Positions 44,012 through 52,443 of a stretch of DNA of 64,000 nucleotides are shown piece by piece. Each line of letters opens with the position of its first letter. Position 1 is the first letter of the stretch. Source of the stretch: Streptomyces sp. HUAS MG91 (lineage in GTDB: Bacteria > Actinomycetota > Actinomycetes > Streptomycetales > Streptomycetaceae); the NCBI RefSeq assembly GCF_040529335.1, contig NZ_CP159534.1, positions 7,316,001 to 7,380,000 on the forward strand. Reading direction: 5' to 3'. The notes beneath the pieces are model-generated. The model did not search any database and was not told the origin of the DNA. It saw only the letters and a program-made list of their open reading frames with translations. A program made the position numbers and the translations under genes.

Positions 44012-44869
44012 GTGGCAAACGAATCGAGAGCACTCACGGACGCAGCGAACCCGGCCGACGCGACGGACGCACACGACAGCGGCCTGATCCGCTCCTACGC
44101 CGCGGTGGGGGACAGCTTCACCGAGGGCGTCGGGGATCCCGGCCCCGACGGCACCTTCGTCGGCTGGGCCGACCGGCTCGCCGTCCTCCTGGACGACCGG
44201 GCCCCCGAGGACACCTTCCGGTACGCGAACCTCGCCGTGCGCGGCAAGCTCATCGACCAGATCGTCGAGGACCAGATCCCGCGCGCCGTCGAGCTCGCCC
44301 CGGACCTGGTGACCTTCGTCGCGGGCGGCAACGACATCATCCGGCCCGGCACCGACCCGGACGACGTGGCCGAGCGCTTCGAGAAGGCCGTGGTCCGGCT
44401 CGGCGAAGCCGCGGGCACCGTCATGGTCGCCACCGGCTTCGACACGCGTGACGTGGCCGTCCTCAAGCACCTGCGCGGCAAGATCGCCACGTACAACATG
44501 CACGTACGGGCCATCGCCGACCGGCACGGCTGCGCGATGCTCGACCTGTGGTCGCTCAAGTCCATCCAGGACCGCAGGGCCTGGGACGAGGACCGGCTGC
44601 ACCTCGCCGCGGAGGGCCACACCCGGGTCGCGCTGCGCGCCGCCCAGGCCCTCGGCATCGAGGTGCCCGCCGACCCCGAGCAGGCCTGGCCGCTGCTGCC
44701 GCCGCGGGGCACGTTCGCCGTCCGGCGCGACGACATCCACTGGGCCCGGGAGTTCCTGGTGCCGTGGATCGGGCGCCGGCTGCGCGGCGAGTCCTCCGGC
44801 GACCGGGCGCAGGCGAAGGGCTTCCTCGACCCGCACGAGATCAAGCTGCAGCTCCAGTCGGCGTCCTGA
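44012..44869 (+). CDS. SGNH/GDSL-family hydrolase
   Basis: A protein of about 285 residues with the SGNH blocks: Ser in YAAVGDSFTEGVGD, Gly in the NLAVRGK region, Asn in VAGGNDIIRP, and Asp-His in EDRLHLAAEGH. There is no signal peptide, so it is probably a cytoplasmic esterase or lipase-like enzyme; the substrate is unknown. GTG codons at 44006 and 44012 are both possible starts; no strong ribosome-binding site is visible. It faces the TetR gene tail to tail. Confidence 0.87.
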   Translation: MANESRALTDAANPADATDAHDSGLIRSYAAVGDSFTEGVGDPGPDGTFVGWADRLAVLLDDRAPEDTFRYANLAVRGKLIDQIVEDQIPRAVELAPDLVTFVAGGNDIIRPGTDPDDVAERFEKAVVRLGEAAGTVMVATGFDTRDVAVLKHLRGKIATYNMHVRAIADRHGCAMLDLWSLKSIQDRRAWDEDRLHLAAEGHTRVALRAAQALGIEVPADPEQAWPLLPPRGTFAVRRDDIHWAREFLVPWIGRRLRGESSGDRAQAKGFLDPHEIKLQLQSAS

Positions 44870-44914
44870 GCCGGTGATCCCGTGACGGTCCGCCGTCCGC
44901 CGGGGAGTGGGAGG

Positions 44915-45532
44915 TCAGCGGCCTGACGTCAACTGGGCGCGGTCCAGGCCCAGTTCACGGGCCAGCGCCTCGTCCACCCACTCCTGGGCGCGGGCCCGGG
45001 ACACCGCGCCCTCGTACGTCGTCATCTGCACGGCGAGGCCGTCGAGGAGGGCCGTCAGGCGCAGCGCCGCGCCCATGGGGTCGGGGCAGCCGAACTCGCC
45101 CGCCGCCACCCCCTCGGCGACGACCTCGGCGAGGGCCGCCTTCCACTGCTTGTCGAGGTCGCGGGCGACCTCGCGCAGCGCGGGCTCGCGCAGGGCGGCC
45201 GACCAGCCCTCGATCCACAGCCGCCATCCCTTGGCCTGGCCGGTGGGCGCGTACCAGCGCACCGCAGCGCGCAGCCGCTTGAGCGCCGTGGTCCGCCGGC
45301 CGAGCAGCTTGTGGAGATGGGCCAGGTCGTCCTCGGCGGCGTGCGCGAACGCGGCCGATACGAGCTTCTCCTTCGTCGAGAAGTGGTACAGCACCAGGGC
45401 GTTGCTCACCCCGAGCGCCGAGGCCACGTCGGAGATGCGCACGGCGGCGACGCCGCGCACCTCGATCTGCCCGATGGCGGCCCGCAGCAGTTCCGCGCGC
45501 CGTTCGGCCACGCTCAACCGGACTCTGGTCAC
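44915..45532 (-). CDS. TetR-family regulator (BetI-like)
   Basis: A 205-residue repressor. The N-terminal DNA-binding domain has AAIGQIEVRGVAAVRISDVA and the recognition helix ALGVSNALVLYHFSTKEKLV. The C-terminal helical domain resembles BetI-type ligand-binding regions. It is the third gene of a minus-strand series after two alpha/beta hydrolases (88 bp behind the nearer one), so it probably controls them in response to their substrate or product. Confidence 0.88.
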   Translation of the reverse strand: MTRVRLSVAERRAELLRAAIGQIEVRGVAAVRISDVASALGVSNALVLYHFSTKEKLVSAAFAHAAEDDLAHLHKLLGRRTTALKRLRAAVRWYAPTGQAKGWRLWIEGWSAALREPALREVARDLDKQWKAALAEVVAEGVAAGEFGCPDPMGAALRLTALLDGLAVQMTTYEGAVSRARAQEWVDEALARELGLDRAQLTSGR

Positions 45533-45620
45533 CGGGCAACCCTAGTTGTTCGCGGAACCCGGCGCCTCGGCTCCTCGGAGACCGTCGCCCTCGCGCGAGC
45601 GCGACGGCCCCGGAGACGGG

Positions 45621-46340
45621 TCAGCCGGCGGCCCGCACCGCCGTGCGGATCACCTCGGCGACCTCCTTGGGACGGGAGAGGGCGATCGCGTGCGAGGCGC
45701 CGTCGACCTCGACGACGGTGGCGCCGGCGCGGGTCGCGCCGAACCGCTCGACCTCGGGGTCGATCGCCCGGTCGGCGCCGGCGATCACCGCCCACGACGG
45801 CGTGGTCCGCCAGGCCGCCGCGGTCGCCTTCTCCTCGAACACGCCCGCGGCGAGCGGGCGCTGGGCCGCCGCGAGGACCGTGGTCGTCTCCGCGGGCACA
45901 TCGGCGGCGAAGATCGCGGGAAACGCGTCCTCGGCGATGGTGACCTCGACGGCCGCCTCACCGTCCGCGACCGGGTACGTCCACTGCTTCAGATTGCTGA
46001 CCAGCGGCGACGCGGGGAAGCGGCCCTGGAGTTCGCCCAGGCTCTCGCCCTCTTCGAGGACGTACGCGGCCACGTAGACCAGACCGACGACGTTCTCGGC
46101 GACACCGGCGACCGTGATCAGGGCGCCGCCGTAGGAGTGGCCGACCAGGACGACGGGGCCGTCGATCTGCGCGACGAGCGAGGCGATGTACGCGGCGTCG
46201 GCGGCCAGACCGCGCAGCGGGTTGGGCGGGGCGAGAACCGGGATGCCGTCGCGCTTCAGGTCGGCGACGACACCGGACCAGCTCGCGGCGTCGGCGAAGG
46301 CGCCGTGGACCAGGACGACGGTCGGGGTGGGGTTCGGCAT
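45621..46340 (-). CDS. alpha/beta-hydrolase
   Basis: A 239-residue hydrolase. The oxyanion motif is VVLVHGAFADAASW, the nucleophile elbow VLVGHSYGGALI, and the catalytic His is in VDGASHAIALSRP. It resembles the group of plant-esterase-like actinobacterial hydrolases; the substrate is unknown. It starts 27 bp downstream of the HSL-type hydrolase stop and should be co-transcribed with it. Confidence 0.85.
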   Translation of the reverse strand: MPNPTPTVVLVHGAFADAASWSGVVADLKRDGIPVLAPPNPLRGLAADAAYIASLVAQIDGPVVLVGHSYGGALITVAGVAENVVGLVYVAAYVLEEGESLGELQGRFPASPLVSNLKQWTYPVADGEAAVEVTIAEDAFPAIFAADVPAETTTVLAAAQRPLAAGVFEEKATAAAWRTTPSWAVIAGADRAIDPEVERFGATRAGATVVEVDGASHAIALSRPKEVAEVIRTAVRAAG

Positions 46341-46367
46341 GAGGTGTCCTTCGGGGGGTCGTGGGTG

Positions 46368-47324
46368 TCAGGCGGTGTGCAGGGCGGAGCGCAGGGTGCT
46401 GATCGCCAGGGCGATCGCGGCCTCGGCGGCGTGCGTCTCGCGCAGCGCGTTGAGCATCACGAAGTCGTGGATGATGCCCTGGAAGCGGACGGCGGTGACC
46501 GGGACACCGGCCGCGCGCAGCTTGTTCGCGTACGCCTCGCCCTCGTCGCGCAGCACGTCGGCCTCGCCGGTGATGACCAGGGCCTTCGGCAGCCCGGTCA
46601 GCTGCTCGGTGGTGGCGCGCAGCGGGGACGCGGTGATCCGGGCGCGCTCGGCCTCGTCGGTCGTGTACTGGTCCCAGAACCACTCCATGCCGTCGCGGCG
46701 CAGGAAGTAGCCGGTCGCGAACTGCTCGTAGGAGCCGGTGTCGAAGGCCGCGTCGGTCACCGGGTAGAAGAGGACCTGCTGGAGCAGCGGGACGCCGCCG
46801 CGCTCCTTGGCCATCAGGGTGAGGGCGGCGGCCATGTTGCCGCCCACCGAGTCACCGGCGACGGCGAGCCGGTCGCCGTCGAGGTCCTTGGCCGCTCCCT
46901 GGTCCACGATCCAGCGGGCGACGGCGAAGTTCTGCTCGATGGCGACCGGATAGCGGGCCTCGGGGGAGAGGTCGTACTCGGGGAAGACGACGGCCGCGCC
47001 CGTGCCCACGGCGAGTTCGCGCACCAGGCGGTCGTGCGTGTGGGCGTTGCCGAAGACCCAGCCGGCGCCGTGGATGTACAGGACGACCGGCAGGACGCCC
47101 TCGGCGCCCGCGGGGCGCACGATGCGGGCGCGGACGCTGCCCGTGGGGCCGCCCTCGACGGTGACCCACTCCTCGTCGACGCCGGGCAGCTCGACCGGGC
47201 CCGACTGCACGTCGTCGACGGCCTTGCGGCCCTCCTCGGGGTGCAGCTGGAAGAGGTAGGGCGGGTTCGCGGTGGCCTCGGCGAAGGCGGTCGCGGCGGG
47301 TTCGAGTACCGGATCGACGGACAT
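46368..47324 (-). CDS. alpha/beta-hydrolase, hormone-sensitive-lipase family
   Basis: A 318-residue hydrolase from the ATG at 47324, which has AGGAG about 8 nt upstream. The HSL oxyanion motif HGGGW occurs as YIHGAGWVFGN; the nucleophile is in VAGDSVGGNMAA, the acid in TGEADVLRDEG and the His in QGIIHDFVML. Such enzymes cleave short-chain esters. It is the first gene of the hydrolase-hydrolase-TetR series. The intergenic region before it is shared with the divergent STAND-type regulator. Confidence 0.88.
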   Translation of the reverse strand: MSVDPVLEPAATAFAEATANPPYLFQLHPEEGRKAVDDVQSGPVELPGVDEEWVTVEGGPTGSVRARIVRPAGAEGVLPVVLYIHGAGWVFGNAHTHDRLVRELAVGTGAAVVFPEYDLSPEARYPVAIEQNFAVARWIVDQGAAKDLDGDRLAVAGDSVGGNMAAALTLMAKERGGVPLLQQVLFYPVTDAAFDTGSYEQFATGYFLRRDGMEWFWDQYTTDEAERARITASPLRATTEQLTGLPKALVITGEADVLRDEGEAYANKLRAAGVPVTAVRFQGIIHDFVMLNALRETHAAEAAIALAISTLRSALHTA

Positions 47325-47526
47325 GGGTGTGCTCCTGAGGATCGAGGAAGGGGCTGACGCCGGTCCGGACGGACCGTGCTCCCGGACGCTAGGCGCGCCC
47401 GGCGCGCGGCAGTTGACCGCGAGCGCACCGGCCCTGTCCCGACCGTGCACGTCCGGCCGGGGCTGACCGGATTGGCCCGATGGCGACTGTTAACACGCCC
47501 GATGCCCGCAAGCGCCCCGCACCTCC

Positions 47527-47532
47527 TAGAAT
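47527..47532 (+). promoter_or_regulatory. -10 element for the STAND-type regulator gene
   Basis: TAGAAT, close to the Streptomyces housekeeping -10, lies 34 bp upstream of the GTG at 47567. No clear -35 is visible. Confidence 0.4.
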
Positions 47533-47566
47533 CGTGAGTTGATCATGTGTGCGTGTGGGGGTAGTG

Positions 47567-49828
47567 GTGTCAGAGGGTCGAACGTCGTTCGGAGCGTTGC
47601 TGAGGGACCTGCGGGTGGCCAGGTCGCTCACCATCGAAGGACTCGCCGAGGCGTCGGGCATGAGCGTGCGCGGCATCGGCGACCTGGAGCGCGGACGCCG
47701 TGCCGCTCCGCAGCGGCGCACCGTCGCCGCCCTCGCGGACGGTCTGGGCCTGGCCGAGACCGAGCGGGAGAAGCTGCTCGCGGCGGCCAGGACCGGCCGG
47801 GCCACCGGCTACAGCCCGGCCGGTGTGCACGCGTTCCCGCGCGGGGTCGACGACTTCGTGGGGCGCGAGCCCGAGCTGCGCCGCCTCGCCGATCTGGCCG
47901 CCGCGGACCGCACGCCCGGGGGACAGGCCGTCGTCGTGGCCGTGTCCGGCGCCCCCGGCGCGGGCAAGACGACCCTCGCGCTGCACGCCTCGCGGCAGCT
48001 CGCCGGGGCCTTCCCGCACGGCCAGCTGATGATCGACCTGTCCGGTACGGACGAGGAGCCGCCGCCCGCCGCCGAGCTGATGGTCTCCGTGCTCAAGGCC
48101 CTCGGCACCCCGGACCGGGACCTCGCCAAGGCGGGCCCCGCCGGCCGCCCCGAGCTGTACCGGCGCGTCCTCGCCGAGCGGCGCTGCCTGCTGGTGCTCG
48201 ACAACGCGCGCGACGAGGCACAGGTGCGGCCGCTGCTGCCCGGCGCGGGCCCGGCCATGGTGATCGTCACGAGCCGGCGCATGCTGACCGGACTCGACGC
48301 CGTGCACCGGATCCCGCTCGGCGAACTGAGCCCCGCCGAGGCCGCCGAGTTCCTCACCCTGCTGATCGGCAAGGAGCGCGCGGCGGCGGAACCGGACGCC
48401 CTCGCCGACGTCGCCCGGCGCTGCGGCCATCTCGCCCTCGCCCTGCGCATCGCGGGCAACTGGCTGGCCACCCGCACCGGCTGGACCGTGCGCCGGCTCG
48501 CCGACCGGCTCGGGCACGCGGAACGCAGACTCGACGCGCTGACCGCCGGGGACGTACGGGTGAGCGGCGCCTTCGACCTGTCCTACCGGCAGCTCACGGC
48601 GACGGCCGCCCGGATGTTCCGGCGCCTTGCACTGGTCCCCGGCCCGGACGCGAGCGCCGCGCTCGCCGCGCAGCTCACCGGGCAGGAGCTGTTCGACGCC
48701 GAGGACACCCTGGAGGAACTGGTCGAGGCCGGACTGCTCGGCTCGCGCGCGGACCGCTACCGGCTGCACGACCTGCTGCGCCTGTACGCGCAGGCGCGCC
48801 TGACCGCCGAGGAGTTCGGGCCCGCCGCCGACGCCTCCCGGCAGGCGTTGCACCGCTGGCTCCTGGAGACCGCCGTGGTCGCGGGCCGCTGGTACGAGCC
48901 CGACCACGGGGCGCCGCCCGCCTCCTGGCGGGGCACGGTCGACCTGTCCAGCGCCGAGCGGGCCCGGCACTGGCTGCAGGCCGAGGGCGCCAACTGGCTC
49001 GCCGCGCTGCGGGCCGCCGCGCGCGACGGCGACCACGCCACCGTGGTCCGGGTGGCGGAGGCGCTGCACTGGTTCTCCGACCAATGGCTGTTCTGGGGGC
49101 ACTGGCCGGAGGTCTTCGGCACCGCGGCGCGCAGCGCGCAGGCCCTCGGCGACCCGCTCGTCGAGGCGACCCAGCTCAACTACCACGCGTGGGCCGTCAC
49201 GCTGTGCGAGGGCAGGCCGCGCGACAGCCTGCCGCTCTCCGCGGCGGCACTGACGGCCGCGCGGCGGGCCGGCGACCCCGTGCAGCAGGCGTGGGCGCAT
49301 CACTACGCGTCCTGGGCGCACCGCCTGCTGCACGAACCCGACGAGGCGTTCGCGGCGGCCGACCGGGCGGCGGAGATGTTCCGCGAGGCCGACGACGCCG
49401 TCGGTCTGCTGCAGGTCCTGCACGGCCGGGCGATGACCCTGGAGGTCGAGAAGCGCGACGAGGAGGCGCTGACGGCCTTCCAGGACGTGGTGGTGCTCCT
49501 GGACGAGGCGGGCGCCCAGATGGAGCCGCACAGCGCCGTCATCACCCGGCTCGGCGCGCTCGCCGGTATCGGCCAGTGCTCGGGGCGGCTCGGGCGCTGG
49601 GACGAGGCCGTCGACCATCTGGAGGCGGCCATCGCCCTGTGCCGGTCGTCGGGAAACACCGGCCTCGAAGGGCGCAATCTGCTGTTGCTCGTCGATGCCC
49701 TGCTGGCCTCCGGCCGGCCGGAGCGGGCCCGGCAGGCCCTCGCGCACTGCGCCGGTCTCGGCCCCGACGCCAACCCGGAGATCGTTGCCCGCGCGCGTGA
49801 GCGACTCGCTGGGTGGGAGGAGCGCTAG
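47567..49828 (+). CDS. XRE-STAND ATPase-TPR regulatory protein
   Basis: About 753 residues in three parts. Residues 1-70 form an XRE helix-turn-helix (LRDLRVARSLTIEGLAEASG, then SVRGIGDLERGRRAAP). Residues about 95-330 form an NB-ARC/STAND ATPase with Walker A SGAPGAGKTTLAL and Walker B CLLVLDNARDEAQ, followed by the LDLSYRQL-type winged-helix region. The rest is TPR-like helices. The design matches AfsR-like regulators but without a SARP domain. Such proteins are switched by nucleotide and ligand and oligomerise. GGGGG lies 5 nt before the GTG at 47567. The stop is within a dispersed repeat. Confidence 0.87.
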   Translation: MSEGRTSFGALLRDLRVARSLTIEGLAEASGMSVRGIGDLERGRRAAPQRRTVAALADGLGLAETEREKLLAAARTGRATGYSPAGVHAFPRGVDDFVGREPELRRLADLAAADRTPGGQAVVVAVSGAPGAGKTTLALHASRQLAGAFPHGQLMIDLSGTDEEPPPAAELMVSVLKALGTPDRDLAKAGPAGRPELYRRVLAERRCLLVLDNARDEAQVRPLLPGAGPAMVIVTSRRMLTGLDAVHRIPLGELSPAEAAEFLTLLIGKERAAAEPDALADVARRCGHLALALRIAGNWLATRTGWTVRRLADRLGHAERRLDALTAGDVRVSGAFDLSYRQLTATAARMFRRLALVPGPDASAALAAQLTGQELFDAEDTLEELVEAGLLGSRADRYRLHDLLRLYAQARLTAEEFGPAADASRQALHRWLLETAVVAGRWYEPDHGAPPASWRGTVDLSSAERARHWLQAEGANWLAALRAAARDGDHATVVRVAEALHWFSDQWLFWGHWPEVFGTAARSAQALGDPLVEATQLNYHAWAVTLCEGRPRDSLPLSAAALTAARRAGDPVQQAWAHHYASWAHRLLHEPDEAFAAADRAAEMFREADDAVGLLQVLHGRAMTLEVEKRDEEALTAFQDVVVLLDEAGAQMEPHSAVITRLGALAGIGQCSGRLGRWDEAVDHLEAAIALCRSSGNTGLEGRNLLLLVDALLASGRPERARQALAHCAGLGPDANPEIVARARERLAGWEER

Positions 49829-49845
49829 ATCGTGTCCGGCGGATC
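49825..49845 (+). repeat. half copy of a dispersed palindromic repeat
   Basis: Begins CTAG and ends TGTCCGGCGGATC, sharing CTAG and these 13 bases with the arms of the element at 53639-53713; only the four bases between differ. The CTAG supplies the TAG stop of the STAND-type gene. No partner arm follows. Confidence 0.55.
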
Positions 49846-49953
49846 CGGGCGCGTTCGTGCCCGCTGTTTCTGCCTCCTTTGTGCCTGGAGTCCGGCCCAG
49901 GGCGTCGGTTGACTGGTGGGACGGGGTGACCACGGGTGTAGAGGAGAGCCTGG

Positions 49954-50961
49954 TTGAGCCTGTTTCTGACCACCGACGCGACGCCCGCCGGGGAGCGGCT
50001 CGCTCACTGGCGCGACATCGTCGGCCGCGCCCTGGTGCCGATGCGGGTGACTCCGTACGCGCCGGACGGGAACGGGACCGGCGCGGACGGCACCGTGCCG
50101 GGCCGGATCGTCGCCGACCGGCTCGGACCGCTGCGGCTGTCCACCATCGAGGCCGGTGCCCAGCGGCTGATCCGCACCCGGGCGGACATCGCGCGCTCAC
50201 CGCGGCCGTTCGTCGCGGCGCACATCCAGACATCCGGCCGGGCCGAACTCCGGCAGGACGGCCGCACCGCCACCGTGGAGGCGGGCGGGCTCCTGGTCCA
50301 CGACACGGCGCGGCCGTACACCCTGGACTTCCCGGAACCGTTCGTGTGCCGGACCGTCCTGCTGCCCCGGCACGCCCTCGACCTGCCCGACGACGACCTG
50401 CGCCGCGTCACCGGCACGGCCGTCGGCACCGACGCGGGCGTCGGCGCGATCCTCGTGCCGTTCCTCACGACCCTGGTGGCGTCCGCGCCGTCCTGCCCGC
50501 CCGCGATCGCGGACCGGCTCGCCGCGGGCGCCCTGGACCTGTTCGGCACGCTGGTCGCCGAGCGGACACGGCCGGGGGAGGGAGCGCGCGACGACCTGGT
50601 GCGGCGCATCCGGGACCACATCGACCGCCACCTGGCCGACCCGGGACTCTCCCCGGAGACGGTCGCCGCCGCCCACCACATCTCCGTGCGCTATCTGCAC
50701 CGCCTCTTCGAGACGGAGAACATCACCGTCGGCCGGCTCATCCAGCGGCGTCGGCTGGCCCGCTGCGCGCGCGAACTGCTGCGCGGCGGCGCCGCCGGGC
50801 CGAGCGTGGCGGCGGTGGCGCACCGGTGGGGGTTCGTCAGCTCCGCGCACTTCAGCCGGTCGTTCCGCGGGGTGTACGGGCATTCGCCGCGCGAATGGCG
50901 GGCGCTGAAGACGGCGGCCGTCAGCGGCGCCCCGGACGAGACCGCGGGAATCGGACACTGA
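49954..50961 (+). CDS. AraC-family regulator
   Basis: A 335-residue activator-type protein with a TTG start supported by GAGGAG about 8 nt upstream. The N-terminal cupin-like domain matches the AraC_binding_2 type (SGRAELRQDGRTATVEAGGL, then LLVHDTARPYTLDF). The C-terminal double helix-turn-helix has VAAAHHISVRYLHRLFETEN and AVAHRWGFVSSAHFSRSFR with YGHSPREWR. The targets are not known; it lies alone, convergent with the dehydrogenase gene. Confidence 0.88.
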   Translation: MSLFLTTDATPAGERLAHWRDIVGRALVPMRVTPYAPDGNGTGADGTVPGRIVADRLGPLRLSTIEAGAQRLIRTRADIARSPRPFVAAHIQTSGRAELRQDGRTATVEAGGLLVHDTARPYTLDFPEPFVCRTVLLPRHALDLPDDDLRRVTGTAVGTDAGVGAILVPFLTTLVASAPSCPPAIADRLAAGALDLFGTLVAERTRPGEGARDDLVRRIRDHIDRHLADPGLSPETVAAAHHISVRYLHRLFETENITVGRLIQRRRLARCARELLRGGAAGPSVAAVAHRWGFVSSAHFSRSFRGVYGHSPREWRALKTAAVSGAPDETAGIGH

Positions 50962-51050
50962 TCGGACACTGAGGGGCACGCGCGCGCGTGCGGCGACGGA
51001 CAGCACGGGTCCGCACCCGCGCCCGGCGTCTCTGTCCGGGGCGGGCGCTG

Positions 51051-52259
51051 TCACCGGTACCAGCCGAACCGCTCGGCGAGTTCGGGCAGCCGGTCGGCGA
51101 CGATCGCGTGCGCGGCGGCCCTCGGCGTCGTCCCGTCGGCCGCGGCGCGGTCCAGCGTCCGGTCCATGAGCGCGCGCATGGCACGCCGCGTGTGGCCGAA
51201 CGCCTCGTCCGCGTCGGCACCGATGTCGCCGAAGAGCGTCCACCACCACCATGCGTTCGTACCGGAGTTGACCACCACGTCGGGCAGGACCGTGACGCCG
51301 CGCTCCGCGAGGAGCACCTCCGCCTCCGGGAGCACCGGCATGTTGGCGGCCTCGACGATCCAGCGGGCGGTGATCCGCCGCTGGTTCTGCGGGTCGATCG
51401 CGTACGAGACGGCGGCCGGGACCAGCACGTCCGCGTCGGCCGCGAGCCAGGCGTCCCCCGGCAGTTCGCGGTCCCCGGGGCGCAGCGTCGAGCGGTCCAC
51501 GACGCCGTACGCGTCACGGGCCGCGAGCATCGCCTCCACGTCGAGGCCGTCCGGGTTCGCGATCGTCCCCCTGACGTCGGCGACCGCGACCACCCGCAGG
51601 CCCGCGCGCGCGAGGAAGCGGGCCGTCGCGCCGCCCATGGTGCCCAGCCCCTGCACCGCGACACGGGCGCCCGCGTACGGGACGCCCGCCCGGTCGAGCG
51701 CCGCCAGCACCGACTCGGCGACACCGCAGCCGCCCACGAGCTCGTCGAGGCCGATGCCGTCCACGTCGACCGCGAAGGCGGCGGCGAGACGCGCCCGCGC
51801 GGCCGCCTCGTCGTCGAGCAGCGGGTACACCGCCTGGATCGACGAGACGAGCCCCGCCTCGGCCGCCGCCGCGTCGACCAGGTCCTGGGTGAGCCCCAGA
51901 TCCTCGCCCGTCGTCCAGACGGACTCGATGTACGGGCGCATCGCCTTCAGGTAGCGGACCAGGACGCCGTACGCCTCCGGGTCCCGCGGATCGCAGTCGA
52001 TGCCGCCCTTGGCGCCGCCGAGCGGGACGTAGCGCGCCCTCGGGTCGTAGTGCAGCGCCTCCTTCATCGTCATGCCGCGCGCGAGCCCGGCGACCTCGTC
52101 GAGGGTGCAGCCCGGGCGCATCCGCAGGCCGCCGCTGGCCACGCCGCGGACCAGCCGGTCGACCACCAGGTAACCCTTGCGTCCGCTGACATGGTCGGTC
52201 CAGGTCAGCTCGATCAGCGGGCTGGCGGGCAGTTCCGGCACGGTTCCTCCAAGAGTCAT
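51051..52259 (-). CDS. Glu/Leu/Phe/Val dehydrogenase family protein
   Basis: A 402-residue NAD(P)-dependent amino-acid dehydrogenase. The catalytic Lys segment is PLGGAKGGIDCDPRD, preceded by GGLRMRPGCTLDEVAGLARG; the nucleotide-binding domain has VAVQGLGTMGGATARFLA. It may deaminate a branched-chain or aromatic amino acid or glutamate; an odd Trp-rich stretch (NAWWWWTLFG) replaces the usual Asn-rich C-terminal segment. The ATG at 52259 is inside a 22-bp palindrome, so a repressor bound there would block expression directly. Confidence 0.88.
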   Translation of the reverse strand: MTLGGTVPELPASPLIELTWTDHVSGRKGYLVVDRLVRGVASGGLRMRPGCTLDEVAGLARGMTMKEALHYDPRARYVPLGGAKGGIDCDPRDPEAYGVLVRYLKAMRPYIESVWTTGEDLGLTQDLVDAAAAEAGLVSSIQAVYPLLDDEAAARARLAAAFAVDVDGIGLDELVGGCGVAESVLAALDRAGVPYAGARVAVQGLGTMGGATARFLARAGLRVVAVADVRGTIANPDGLDVEAMLAARDAYGVVDRSTLRPGDRELPGDAWLAADADVLVPAAVSYAIDPQNQRRITARWIVEAANMPVLPEAEVLLAERGVTVLPDVVVNSGTNAWWWWTLFGDIGADADEAFGHTRRAMRALMDRTLDRAAADGTTPRAAAHAIVADRLPELAERFGWYR

Positions 52260-52279
52260 ACTGAATGGCCGGTCAGTAT
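52258..52279. promoter_or_regulatory. palindromic operator covering the dehydrogenase start codon
   Basis: ATACTGA (52258-52264) and TCAGTAT (52273-52279) are perfect inverted arms around GGCC, with two mismatched flanking pairs. The form is typical of TetR/GntR-type sites. The dehydrogenase ATG (52257-52259, minus) is at its edge. Confidence 0.5.
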
Positions 52280-52443
52280 CACGAGAGGTCGAGAGCCCTG
52301 TCAACGTGCGCCGGGCGGCGCACGGGCCCTGAACGGGGAATCAGTCCGGTCCGGATGCGCGAGACGGGGACGAACCGGGGGCGCCGTGCGTTGTCCGTGG
52401 GGCCGCACATAATGGAAACCCTGATCGATCAACGGGAGGCGCC

